A stretch of 64,000 nt of DNA from Chelydra serpentina (Eukaryota; Chordata; Testudines; Chelydridae), in assembly GCA_037349315.1 (NCBI GenBank), contig JBAIAC010000040.1:11736001-11800000 (forward strand). The letters run 5' to 3'. The position numbers and the translations under genes were made by a program. This document shows positions 11,666 to 20,838 of this stretch, one piece after another (position 1 is the first letter of the stretch; every line of letters starts with the position of its first letter). Under the pieces are notes generated by a model, which was given only the letters and a program-made list of their open reading frames with translations, did no database searches and was not told the DNA's origin.

Positions 11666-11863
11666 CTCTAAATCAGGCCTGCACAACGTGTGGCCCGCGG
11701 AGGTTCTCTGTGCGGCCCACGGGAGGCTGGCTCCACAACTTTGGCCGGAGAGTTGTGTTTTTTTTTTTTGCTCAACAACTTTCCTCGCATCCGGCCCTCT
11801 GCTTTTTTCTTTGGAGTAATATGGCCCTCACCACTTTACGAGTTGTGCAGGCCTGCTCTAAAT
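11666..11863. mobile_element. hAT-type MITE with perfect 8-bp target duplication
   Basis: The element 11674-11855 (182 bp) has perfect 14-bp inverted ends, CAGGCCTGCACAAC and GTTGTGCAGGCCTG. It is flanked on both sides by CTCTAAAT (11666-11673 and 11856-11863). The 8-bp duplication and CAGG ends identify a hAT transposon. The interior is GC-rich with a run of T and has no transposase; the overlapping open frames are artefacts of it. Confidence 0.95.
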
Positions 11864-12179
11864 AACCCTAGAGATGTAGCGGAGGAGGAAGTGTTACAAC
11901 TTTAATTTTTCTGTAGCTTTCATTGTATTTGTCTATATTTATCAGTGATTTTGGCAAACTGGTTCTGGAGAGCAGTAATGGGAACCTCTTTCTTCTAGAA
12001 ATGCTTGAGGAGCATGGTCCTTTTGTCTGAAATGAGTAGTGGGAGCCATGAATTCTTGCTTTTTTAAAAAAAACCTGGCAATGACACTGATTTGCGGTAT
12101 GGCCTTGGCTGAATTGTGTGTTGTTAACAACATCTCTAAAAGGGGGTAATACGCTGCCTATTTCAAGAGGATGTTGCAA

Positions 12180-12240
12180 AGATTTATTAATGTTCACAAA
12201 GCACTTTGAGGATGAAAAGTGCGGTATGAGCTTATATCAG
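12180..12240 (+). mobile_element. SINE/L2-type 3' tail fragment
   Basis: CACAAAGCACTTTGAGGATG followed by AAAAGTGCGGTATGAGCTTA is a diverged copy of the tail that ends the SINEs at 2.0 and 48.7 kb. Confidence 0.55.
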
Positions 12241-15077
12241 ATCCTTGGCTGAAATCCAACTCAGGTTGTTAGCGACCAAAAGTTGTTCCTCTCTGACAGC
12301 TGCTCCTTGTCATGTGTGGAATGAATCGGTTGTCTCATTCTCATTCAGTCAGCAGGCATCTAGATCATCAGCATTCCTGACTCTAATTGGAAACGTTGTG
12401 GGCAAGGAAGCCAGGGACTGAATGGGGCTGGAAACTGTCCCAACACTTTATCCTTAGAAGAGGCTTCCTCATTCAGAGGTACATGTAGGCTAGCGATGGT
12501 GCAGCTTGTATGTATGTCCCTGTTTGGCGTATGAGTAGAGGACTTCATTTTTCAGGGACCTTTCACAGCCATTGAAGCACTGAGGGCTTGATTCAAAGCT
12601 CATTGACTTTAGCAGGGTTTGGATTGGGCCCCCAGTGTCTAGGGTCTTTGTCCTGACTATGTTATAAAACCACAACATGACACAGCACACTTAAGTCTTT
12701 GTGAGCAACATTCCACTACCGGAATATCAGGAGTCAACATTTACATTTCCTTTAATTGAAGAAGTATGCTGGGACGCGTGCCCAATACCTGCTTGCTTTT
12801 TGCTTTACTGTATATAGCAAGTGCTGTTAGTTTCACAATTTGGAGGGGTGTATTTTTAACCAGAAATCTTTTACAAAAATTAAAATCAAGCATTTAGATA
12901 TTATTTCTGATAGCAGAGAGCAAACTCCTGATGTATCAACTGTGAGTTTTACTGAACAGGAATGAAATAAAAACTGAGCAAGTTCCTTTGAATGTTGCCC
13001 TCTGAGTTATTAGCGTTTCTGCATTACCAGCAAGGGGACAAATCCACACCCTTACATCAGCGGCGTTTCACGAAGGCATACATATCCTCACATCTCTTTT
13101 AAATAGAGCTGGATAAATTCTGCACAAGAACATTCTTGAATAAAAACCATCAAGTTCCCTTTGTTGGTATCTGGGACCCTTTTATACATGTTCTGGGGCC
13201 CTACATATGATTGGCTTTTTTTTTCTTCACGAGAATATACACGGTCTCTTGTGCACATGTGTTGACCTAATGTTTCATTCTGGCAATGTTTGTACGCCCA
13301 TTCTGAAATCACTTTATTTTCCCTCCTTCTGTTTACAAAACGTAGTCGTCCAACTGGAGCGCAGAAGCAGGTGACTTTGGTGACATCCCTGTGAATAGCC
13401 AGGAACCCTGGCCAGAATCGCTGCTGTCTCTAAACCTTTGTGTGTCAAAGGAATCAGAAAGCAGACAAAACTGAGCCACTGAGAATTCTGTTGGCAGGAG
13501 GGAGCTCTCAGTTGGTGCAGAGCTAGTGTAGCTGACTCCCATGTCACACCTCCAATGTGACCTTGGTGTAGGAGATAGGGATGTGGCCAGAGCCCGGTGT
13601 ACTGTGCCAACTCTTGAGGACTGTTACCATCTATTTTAAGTTGAAGCAGGACGTTGACTGATACAGTCTCCAGGGGAGCTGGCACTGATCCAACTTGACA
13701 ATCAGAGACCACTACAAGCTCCTATCTTCTCCGGTGCACCAAGCAGATCTCAATGCAGGAAGGAAACTGGATAGAAGTGTCCTAACGCTGTCAGTTCCCA
13801 GGCATCAAAATCAAAATCTTTTCATGGAATCTTTACAAACAGGAAAAAAATGTGTCAGACAAATAATTTGCTATGAACAGTTCATCCCGTTCTACTCTGG
13901 GAGTTCAAAGGAACAACCAAATGTACTGGTCTTTGCAGAATTACACATGCAAAACTCCCATGGTCCCAAAGATGTTCAAGGGTCATCTTAACACTGAATA
14001 AATTCCTGAGCAAGTGATAGTTCTGTGTACATCCCCTCCCCTCCCTAACTGAAAACCATGCATGACCAAAAATAAATGCTTATTCATGGCAACAAAGATT
14101 CACATTCATGACATAAAGTCAAAAATAACCACATCGATGAGCTTTATCATCATCTGGCCTACTTAATCATTAGGACGTAGAGCCACAAAGCTCCATATTT
14201 TGTAACAAAGTAATGAATTTAATTGCAGCCATCAGGTGTTATTTCATTTATTTTAACAGTGTGTGAAATTTCCTGCCGATATTAACATTGCCTTTGCTCT
14301 ATTTCACTTTTATATATATTCTCTATTTACGAGGACTGATACAAACATTCATTTTGCCTTAAATATGTATCGCTTAATCCAGACCACATTAATCCTATTG
14401 TACTGCTGTTAAATAAGCAGTCTGCAGCCCTACATTTACTTATGTAAAAATTCAAAAATGCACAAAGGTATGTGTCAAGCTTTTGTCATATCAGCCCCAT
14501 TATATATTGGTCTCTGAAAATAAAGATTTTAAGTGTATTTCCCCCCCCTTAAGATGAGATGTTTCATAGTTGATTTGACATCAAAAGTAGTTATGAAGGC
14601 AATTTAATCTCCCCTCCCCCCCCTTTTTTTTTCTATCCAAATTTTCCTAGCTGAATCACTAAACATCTAAACTTTCTGACAAGGTCACTTAATTATCAAC
14701 AGTGCTGTCTGAGAAAGAGACGCTTTATCTCTGCAGCGACTGCTTCTTTTGTGCCAACTCTGATATTGCTGAAAAGCCTCATGCATGTTCATTAATTGCT
14801 ATTCAGAAGGCAGTCCTTGTGCACAGAGGCATTTTGCCTTTCTTAACTTTTGCTTGTCAGGGTAACTGGATTATTTCAGCATTAAACATTTATCACTCCA
14901 GTGTGCCAGTCCTCCAAAGAGACCAGGTTTGAACTGGAAAGATAAGCAAACAAGTTTGTATTAAAAAAAAAAAAGACAAAAGGTTGGGTGGACACAGTTC
15001 CATTTTTTTGATGTTGGCACAACCAAGATGAAGGAGCTTTGGAAAACCAACCTAAGCAGAAAACTATCCCTAAGGAC
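12241..15077. other. Unique AT-rich DNA, no gene seen
   Basis: About 2.8 kb. The open frame of about 130 codons on the minus strand at 13314-13712 has no recognisable domain. The part 14080-14935 is AT-rich and transposon-free with motifs such as TTAATTGC and TTAATCATTA, and could be conserved non-coding DNA; that is only a guess from composition. Confidence 0.4.
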
Positions 15078-15104
15078 TAAGGCGGAGCAATGGTCTGAAT
15101 AGGG

Positions 15105-15321
15105 ACTTGGAAAATCTGTAGAAGCGACAAAGAGTTCTGTGGCACCTTATAGACTAACAGACGTATTGGAGCATAAGCTTTCGTGGGTGAATCCCCACTT
15201 CTTCGGATCCACGAAAGCTTATGCTCCAATACGTCTGTTAGTCTATAAGGTGCCACAGAACTCTTTGTCGCTTCTACAGATCCAGACTAACACGGCTACC
15301 CCTCTGATACTTGGAAAATCT
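15105..15321 (+). mobile_element. Penelope-like retroelement end, fold-back form, with 13-bp target duplication
   Basis: The insert 15118-15308 is flanked by ACTTGGAAAATCT at 15105-15117 and again at 15309-15321. Inside, 15114-15186 and 15209-15281 are perfect inverted copies of 73 bp around a 22-bp loop. The sense tail reads CCAGACTAACACGGCTACCC. I recognise this end as a turtle Penelope-like element; the family name is from memory, the structure is read directly. No protein is encoded in this short copy. Confidence 0.75.
15165..15206 (-). ncRNA. Hammerhead-ribozyme-like core in the Penelope-like element
   Basis: On the minus strand the order is CCGAAGA, A, GTGGG, a 6-nt loop, CCCAC, GAAA, then GC-TTAT-GC followed by TC. 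This matches the hammerhead plan: CUGANGA box, stem II of five pairs (with one bulged A), GAAA box, and a two-pair stem III ending at the UC cleavage site, predicted between 15169 and 15168. Penelope-like elements are known to carry hammerheads. The second box base is C rather than the invariant U, and stem I is not evident, so this copy is probably inactive. Confidence 0.55.
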
Positions 15322-15425
15322 AGAGTCAGTTTCCAGCTCTATCACAGATGTCTTGTGTGATCTTGGGCCAGACATTCAGTCTTTCTGTTCCTCCCACCTG
15401 TAAAATGGGCTCATAATCTTTTCTT

Positions 15426-15840
15426 TGTCTACGTTGTCGACTGTAAGTCTGACAGAAACTCAGCTTCTTCTTAGCGCATGCACAACATACCTCAGGTGGC
15501 ACATGACCAGGATTCATCACCAAATTTGGACTGCTGGTTGGATCATTAGCTTCCTCAGCCCAGGCGGGATATTGATGGGGAGTGTGACGTGAATGCTGAT
15601 CCATGCCCCCCAGAAACTCAGCTGGTAGCTGAGTTCCTGCTCACATGGGCAGCCATAGTTTACAATTGCGTGTCTGTCTGTCTGCTTGTTTGTCTTTTTG
15701 TTTCTGCAGATTTTCAGAATTTCCCACTGAATGGAAATTCTAGCTTTTCACCAGCTCTAATTGCTAAATGACTGAGATTAATAGGAGCCTTCCTCCCTGG
15801 GCTTGTTACTCGGTACTTTTCTACTTCAGGGTTTCTTGAA
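15426..15840. other. No recognisable feature
   Basis: Unique-looking sequence with a short TGTC/TTTG-rich stretch near 15668-15706. No supportable gene. Confidence 0.4.
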
Positions 15841-16335
15841 CCTTCTAATATTCTCAACACAAGACCTTCAAACACTAATTATTTTAAATAATCATCTGGC
15901 AATTTTACCAGAGAGTGTTTGCAGAAACAATAGAGTTCGCCCCTGCAACAGAATCCTTTCTTGTGTCTGTTTAAGCCAGAGGACAAGACGTTAGCAAAAT
16001 CTTGGTAGCCACTCAATGAACATAAGGATGTCTTCCTTATGTTCATTGAGTGGCTACCAAGATTTTGTTAAGGTCTTGTCCTATAGCCAACCCTCCATCC
16101 AGTAATCTGTATGCTGTTCATTTGAACCTGTTAAGATAAACCTCTGGTTCCCAGGAGTCTGTATAGCACACCTGACACTTATTCAGTAAACTTTGCCCTC
16201 TGGCTAAATAGACACAAGAAAGGATTCTGTTGCAGGGGCGAACTCTATTGTTTCTGCAAACACTCTTTTTGGTAAAATTGCCAGATGATTATTTAAAATA
16301 ATTAGTGTTTGAAGGTCTTGTGTTGAGAATATTAG
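15841..16335. repeat. Large inverted duplication with near-identical arms
   Basis: The inner arms 15981-16028 and 16034-16081 pair around a 5-bp centre. The outer arms 15841-15980 and 16197-16335 pair with only a few differences. The right arm holds 115 bp (16082-16196) with no partner on the left. Examples of mirrored blocks are CACTCAATGAACATAAGGA with TCCTTATGTTCATTGAGTG, and GGTCTTGTGTTGAGAATATT with its complement at 15846. No open frame of note. It may be a fold-back transposon or a replication-derived palindrome. Confidence 0.85.
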
Positions 16336-17224
16336 AGTGTTATATCAAGAAATGGAAGAAACTAACAGGCATGGGATAACTGATTTTAATGCTTCTGGAT
16401 CTGAGCTGCTAAGCAACTGTGTTAGTGGAAAGCATCCATGGTAAATGTATAGCAAAACAATATGGGAGAACTCAGGTGAAAAAAAATCTTTAGCACAGTC
16501 AAATAAGGCATTTTGGTAACGCTTTGATGTAAATGTCTCAAATGAGTGCAGGTATAATTTGCAATTGAGACATTACCAGTTGACTCCTGAAAGGTACTAA
16601 CTGCTATGTAATTATAAATTATATTAATAAATATTTACTTATTGCCTTATTAATATCTTAAGACTTTGCTTGGGTTACATCAAATGGGATAGTAAAGCTT
16701 TGATTCAAGTTAAAATAAAAAACCCATAGAAAATGTAATTTAATAGCAAGTCAGTATCAATACTAGTTCTGCTGAATTCTGAGTACAGCCACCTTCCATA
16801 TAACATGTTGGGAGGGTTTGGGAAATGAGCATAATGATTTTGGGAGAGTTTTTCAAAGGTACATATTAGGAGCTAGGTACCCACCTCCTAGTGTCTTCTT
16901 TCAAGGCACATAATCACTCTTTGCACCTTTGAAAATCTCCCCCTTTGCATTGTCCTGAGAACGCATTCCCATTTGGATGCTGAGTATTGGTTGTGGATGA
17001 AGACCACCAGTGGCAGAGGGCAGTACTAACTAAATGCATTTTTCCTCCACCAATATTCAGTTGAACAGTGAGCAGAACTAACTGCTGTGTAAGCTCAAAA
17101 TCTGTCTCAGTTACCAGGCAGATCTCCACCATACTAGGTTCAACTTCAGTTTTTGCTCCCACACTTAATTTATCTGCCCTTTGACACTAAAGCAAGACTG
17201 TTTTACTTTCAAATGATCTTCTGG
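16336..17224. other. No recognisable feature
   Basis: AT-rich unique DNA. The stretch 16850-16940 has GAAAATCTCC-type strings like the small palindromic MITEs, too diverged to call. Confidence 0.35.
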
Positions 17225-17269
17225 CAAGAGTATATATACCTCCTCTCTCTCTATCTGAGTCAGTCACAT

Positions 17270-17450
17270 ACCATAGGGAGGGATTTGATAATACTCCCTG
17301 CCCCCAAACCTTTATTTATCTTATCTATTTAGATTGTGATCTCTTTGGGGTAAGTAGTTTTTCATTAGGTATATGTACAGCACCTACCACAATGATGTCC
17401 TGGTCTTAGTTGGGGATTCTAGGTGTTTGCTGTATTATTAGTTGTTCTAT
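17270..17450 (+). mobile_element. SINE/L2-like repeat body
   Basis: TTTAGATTGTGATCTCTTTG, GTACAGCACCTACCACAATG and GTCCTGGTCTTAGTTGGGGA occur in this order, followed by a TATTATTAG end. The same order is seen at 36.4 kb. It is the old, widespread 3' body shared by tRNA-SINEs and L2-like repeats of turtles. Confidence 0.65.
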
Positions 17451-17619
17451 CTCCATCAATATCATTCACCACCATGGCCTCTAGGTGGCTTCAGGGAAGG
17501 CTGCATACGCTCAGATTGACATTACTGGTGCGGTTCCTGGGTGGAGAGGGGGAATCGTCCTTTGCTGGGAATTATGAGATTTACTGAAGGCCCTAAATGC
17601 ACAAGAGTGTTGGATGATC

Positions 17620-17832
17620 TTCGTGGTACGTCTACAGAGCAAAGAACTACCTGCAACTGACCTGGATCTGCTGGCTTGGGCTGTAAAATTGCTGGGTGTA
17701 AGGGGGGAGCCTGAATGTCTACACAACAATTTTTAGCCCCACAGCCCAAGCCCCATGTGCCCAAGTCAGCTGACCTGGGCCAACGGTGGCCGTGTTGCGG
17801 GTCTTTTATTCCAGTGTAGATGTGCCCTCTCA
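17620..17832. mobile_element. MITE with TCTACA-type inverted ends
   Basis: The left end GTGGTACGTCTACAGAGC pairs imperfectly with the complement of the right end CCAGTGTAGATGTGCCC. The inner blocks GGCTTGGGCTGT and ACAGCCCAAGCC are exact inverted copies. About 210 bp, non-coding. The end motif resembles other turtle MITEs in this window (26.8, 43.1 kb). Superfamily not determined. Confidence 0.65.
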
Positions 17833-18010
17833 GGCCAGAAGGGACCATCATAATCGCCTAATCTGACCACGTGCCATTGCAGGCCACAGAACCTCGCCCA
17901 CCCATTCCAGTAGTAGGCCCATAGCCTCTGGCCAAGTTACTGAAGTTCTCAAATCTTGATTTAAAGACGTCAAGTTACAGAGAATCCACCATTACCGTAG
18001 TTTGAACCAC
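17833..18010 (-). mobile_element. CR1 LINE 3' end fragment
   Basis: On the minus strand this ends with the CR1 signature: GGCCTGCAATGGCACGTGG, a GGTCAGATTAGGCGATTATG block and TGGTCCCTTCTGGCC. The better copy at 48.8 kb has the same order. It lies directly next to the preceding MITE. 5'-truncated. Confidence 0.8.
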
Positions 18011-18488
18011 CAATCCCTTCAATTTGGGCTTCACAGCAGCGGTCATGCACAACTTTTGTTCAGGATCATAATAGCCTTTCTGAGAACAGACTGCTCTGCA
18101 GATGCTTCATGACCTAAGACATGGAAAGCGAATGTTAATTGAGCAGGATTCTTAAATGACATTCTGGCCTTAGAATTGTGTTTTATAGATGTTAATAGTC
18201 CATATGACCTATATAAAGCTGACGGTGTTTCACTGACAAACAGCTTTCTGCACCTAATTTAAAGGTAACTTGTTCATATTCAGCACTGGGATACACATGA
18301 ATAGGAAAGTGTTGCAGGGAAACAGCAAAAATAAGTTAATGAGAAAATAAGGAAGATTCAAAGGGAAAAGAACTAACAGCTTTAGGATTGAACTTTGGGT
18401 TTGGGGTTGGCTTTTTTGTTTGTTTTTTCAGGCCAGAGGGCCCCACTTAAAGGGCTTAAGCATATGCTTGAAGTCAACCATATGTTCA
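18011..18488. other. No recognisable feature
   Basis: Unique-looking sequence, with a T-rich stretch near 18410-18430 and a GGGCTTAAGCATATGCTTGA dyad at 18451-18470 that belongs to the small cycle of TTAAGC repeats. Confidence 0.4.
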
Positions 18489-18778
18489 CAGTATTGCCAA
18501 CCCCAAATGTTCAAAAATTTGGCTCACCAAAAATCTTGGTTGGCTTTAAAATCATGAGATTATGTGGGAAAAAAAATAGATTTGGTATTCTTTTTGTTTG
18601 CCGTCTGCTTTTGGTAGAGTGGGGTCACATTTTGATGTTTCTCCACAGCCACGAAGGCTAGAAACTTACTTTTTCTTTAAGAATGAAGGCTGAAATAATC
18701 ACACATCCACTTGACTCTAGGTAAATAATAGTTATTATCATATGACTCGTGACAGAATCATGAGCGTTGGCACCACTG
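18489..18778. mobile_element. MITE of the CATGA-rich family, copy 2
   Basis: The left end CACAGTATTGCCAACCCCAA is mirrored by the right end GAGCGTTGGCACCACTGTG. Internal blocks AAAATCATGAGATTATGTGG, TGCCGTCTGCTTTTGG, GAAGGCTAGAAACTTACTTT and ACAGAATCATGAGC match the order in copy 1 at 3798-4097. Non-coding; the open frame across it is incidental. Confidence 0.7.
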
Positions 18779-18784
18779 TGTTTA

Positions 18785-18905
18785 AGTACTGTCCTAAGGA
18801 TGGATGCTGTCCTAAACTAGGGCCCAAGTCCCACTGAAGTTAGTGAGACTTGAGCATATGCTTAAAATTATGCATGAGTTTAAGTGATTCCTAAATCAGG
18901 GCCAG
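18785..18905. mobile_element. Small TTAAGC-type dyad repeat
   Basis: AACTAGGGCCCAAGTCCCAC, GAGCATATGCTTAAAATTAT and CTAAATCAGGGCC form a mirrored pattern around AGTTAGTGAGACTTGAGCA. Fragments of the same family are seen at 34.26 and 63.05 kb. Short and non-coding. Confidence 0.5.
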
Positions 18906-18977
18906 AATGATTTTCTTAAGCACTATCGATACTGAGATATTGTATCCTAAATTCGCTGTGCTGGGAGAGGACACACC

Positions 18978-19278
18978 AGTGGGCTGGTCCACACTAACCC
19001 CCCAGTTTGAACTAAGATATGCAACTTCAGCTACGGGAATAACGTAGCTGAAGTCGAAGTATCTTAGTTCGAACTTCAAGGTACTTACCGCGGGTCCACA
19101 CGCGGCAGGCAGGCTCCCCCGTCGACTCCGCGTACTCCTCTCGCGGAGCAGGAGTACCAGTGTCGACGGCGAGCACTTCCGGGATCAATTTATCGCGTCT
19201 AGACAAGACGCGATAAATCGATCCCAGAAGATCGATTGCTTACCGCCGAACCCGGAGGTAAGTATAGACGAACCCTTA
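18978..19278 (-). mobile_element. Palindrome-rich PIF/Harbinger-like MITE, copy 1
   Basis: The body is about 18981-19275. Ends are GGGCTGGTCCACACTAA and the degraded complement of GTATAGACGAACCC, with TTA on the right flank. It contains the hairpin CTTCAGCTACGGGAATAAC / GTAGCTGAAG, the GTCGACTCCGCG / CGGAGCAGG block and the dyad TTTATCGCGTCT / AGACGCGATAAAT. Orientation is opposite to copies 3-5. The superfamily is inferred from 3-bp flanks of TTA/TAA type in other copies. Confidence 0.8.
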
Positions 19279-20460
19279 GAAGAATGTTTTAAAAGACATT
19301 CCATCACTGGGCCAATAGATACGATGAGATCAATGTTAGGGATCTACAGCGCAGAAACCAACACTAACACCTCTGTCTTTCTGCTCCTGTTGTGTGGCAA
19401 TCCGTTGATCCAAGGGGTATATTTTCAGAGGGAATTACACCTTCTTCCTGCAAAATTTGCTCCCAGATAATTGTACCTACAGAATGAATTGCAGGCAAGA
19501 AATCTAAGTATTTACATCTAGCTGCTTGGCGTTCTGTAATCAGTGGTTTGGCATTACATCTACTCAATTTAAGAATTGCACTAACAATTAAATTTGAGGT
19601 GCACATTGCACTAGCAAAGGAAGCTCTCCCCGTCGAAATACTGCCCCAATCGATCTGCACAATTTAGCTAAAATAAGAGAAGAAGGAAGAGGAAGAGTAT
19701 GATGGGAGGAAAGGAAGATAAATCACAGAATGCCAGATACTTCACTGGCTTTAATCGGCGTAGCTCTATCTAAGTCATAGAGTGAAACCAATCTGCAGGC
19801 TGTGGTTTTGGCCCATAAAATCTATCAGATGATAATTCCGTCAGATATATCCGATCATTTTACAAACTTTTCTTTCGGTGGGGCGGGGAGGAGGCAATTC
19901 CTTACAGATTTGTGGCAAACTTGCTTCAAATCCCCTTTTTCTTTAAAAAAAAAAAAAAAGAAAGTTGCCCCCCCCCCCCCACACACACACATAGAAAGGG
20001 AAAGATTTTTGGTTCTAATCACTCAATGATTTTGAAAGCAAGCCATTGTTTTTAGCACCACTCTATTTTAGAGAGCTGTGCTAAAGTACTGTACTTTAGT
20101 TTCTATAATAATCCCTTTTCAGCACTTATTTGCTTCCCTCAAGGCTATACAAATGGATTCAAAAGAGAAAAGAATGTCCTACTTAAAAAAAAATAGCACC
20201 TTTTTCATATTTTCCTTTTCTTCTCCTGCCTCATTTTCAGATAATGAGTGCTGTGCCCGTGCATATAAACACACTGCTTTCTGTTATTTTAAAACAAACT
20301 TATTTTTCAAAAGCATCTGCTTTTTATCCAGTGGAATCACGAAGACGATCGACTTCTCCAAGTGAAACACAGGGGAGCTGCCTTGACAAGCCTGTTAGAA
20401 TAAATGTAGAGATGTGAGAGATCTGGGTAGAAACAAAACGATTCAGGCCCAAAGCTCTGG
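19279..20460. other. No gene; low-complexity run inside
   Basis: Unique-looking DNA with a compact simple-sequence run at 19945-19990: about 15 A, then 13 C, then a short AC repeat. No open frame is protein-like. Confidence 0.45.
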
Positions 20461-20670
20461 TATGTTTATTTTTCCTCTTCGGTATAGGGTTTGAGGACCT
20501 CCTTAAGTGTTCGCTCTTTGTGATTCTTCCTCATTCGGCCATTGGCAAATGGGGGTTGCTTCCTTTCCAAAGTGACTCTGATAGGCACACCAGAGGCCAG
20601 GATCATCTTTGTGCCTTAAAACATCCTTCCCCTGCCTGACAATATCTGCTTCCTTTGTATCATTTACCTT
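20461..20670 (-). other. Short minus-strand open stretch, possible old retrocopy
   Basis: On the minus strand a frame of about 40 codons, rich in charged residues and ending in KPYTEEEK, stops just before an AATAAA at about 20464-20470. A second frame also stays open here. This could be the end of an old processed copy of an mRNA, but I do not recognise the protein, and the adjacent L3 sequence makes chance equally likely. Confidence 0.15.
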
Positions 20671-20675
20671 TGTAT

Positions 20676-20838
20676 TGAAATTAATAGGCAGCAAGTTTAA
20701 AACAAACAAAAAGAAGTATTTCTTCACACAACGCACAGTCAACCTGTGGAACTCCTTGTCAGAGGACGTTGTGAAGGCCAAGACTATAACAGGCTTCAAA
20801 AAAGAACTAGATAAATTCATGGAGGATAGGTCCATCAA
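20676..20838 (+). mobile_element. L3/CR1-clade LINE, part 1 (RT C-terminus)
   Basis: The plus strand encodes KLIGSKFKTNKKKYFFTQ, then VNLWNSLSEDVVKAKT, then FKKELDKFMED. The -LWN-LP-like and FK--LD patterns are typical of the reverse-transcriptase C-terminus in CR1/L3 LINEs. The reading breaks off at ATCAA where an LTR is inserted; the 3' end resumes at 23424. The LINE is dead: it is truncated and interrupted. Confidence 0.85.

Larger units (their letters stand above)
15078..15425 (+). mobile_element. tRNA-derived SINE (CryI type), split by a Penelope-like insertion
   Basis: Joining 15078-15117 to 15322-15425 restores a SINE order: CAATGGTCTGAATAGGGACT, then GTTTCCAGCTCTATCACAG, then TTGTGTGATCTTGGGCCAGA, and CACCTGTAAAATGGGCTCAT. 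These blocks correspond to the tRNA-related head and the body seen at 48.5 and 54.5 kb. It predates the Penelope-like insertion that divides it. Confidence 0.7.

Noticed and set aside
15114..15281. CRISPR-like or attachment-site palindrome
   Set aside because: The inverted repeat lies within a 13-bp target duplication and carries a known retroelement tail, so a retroelement explains it.
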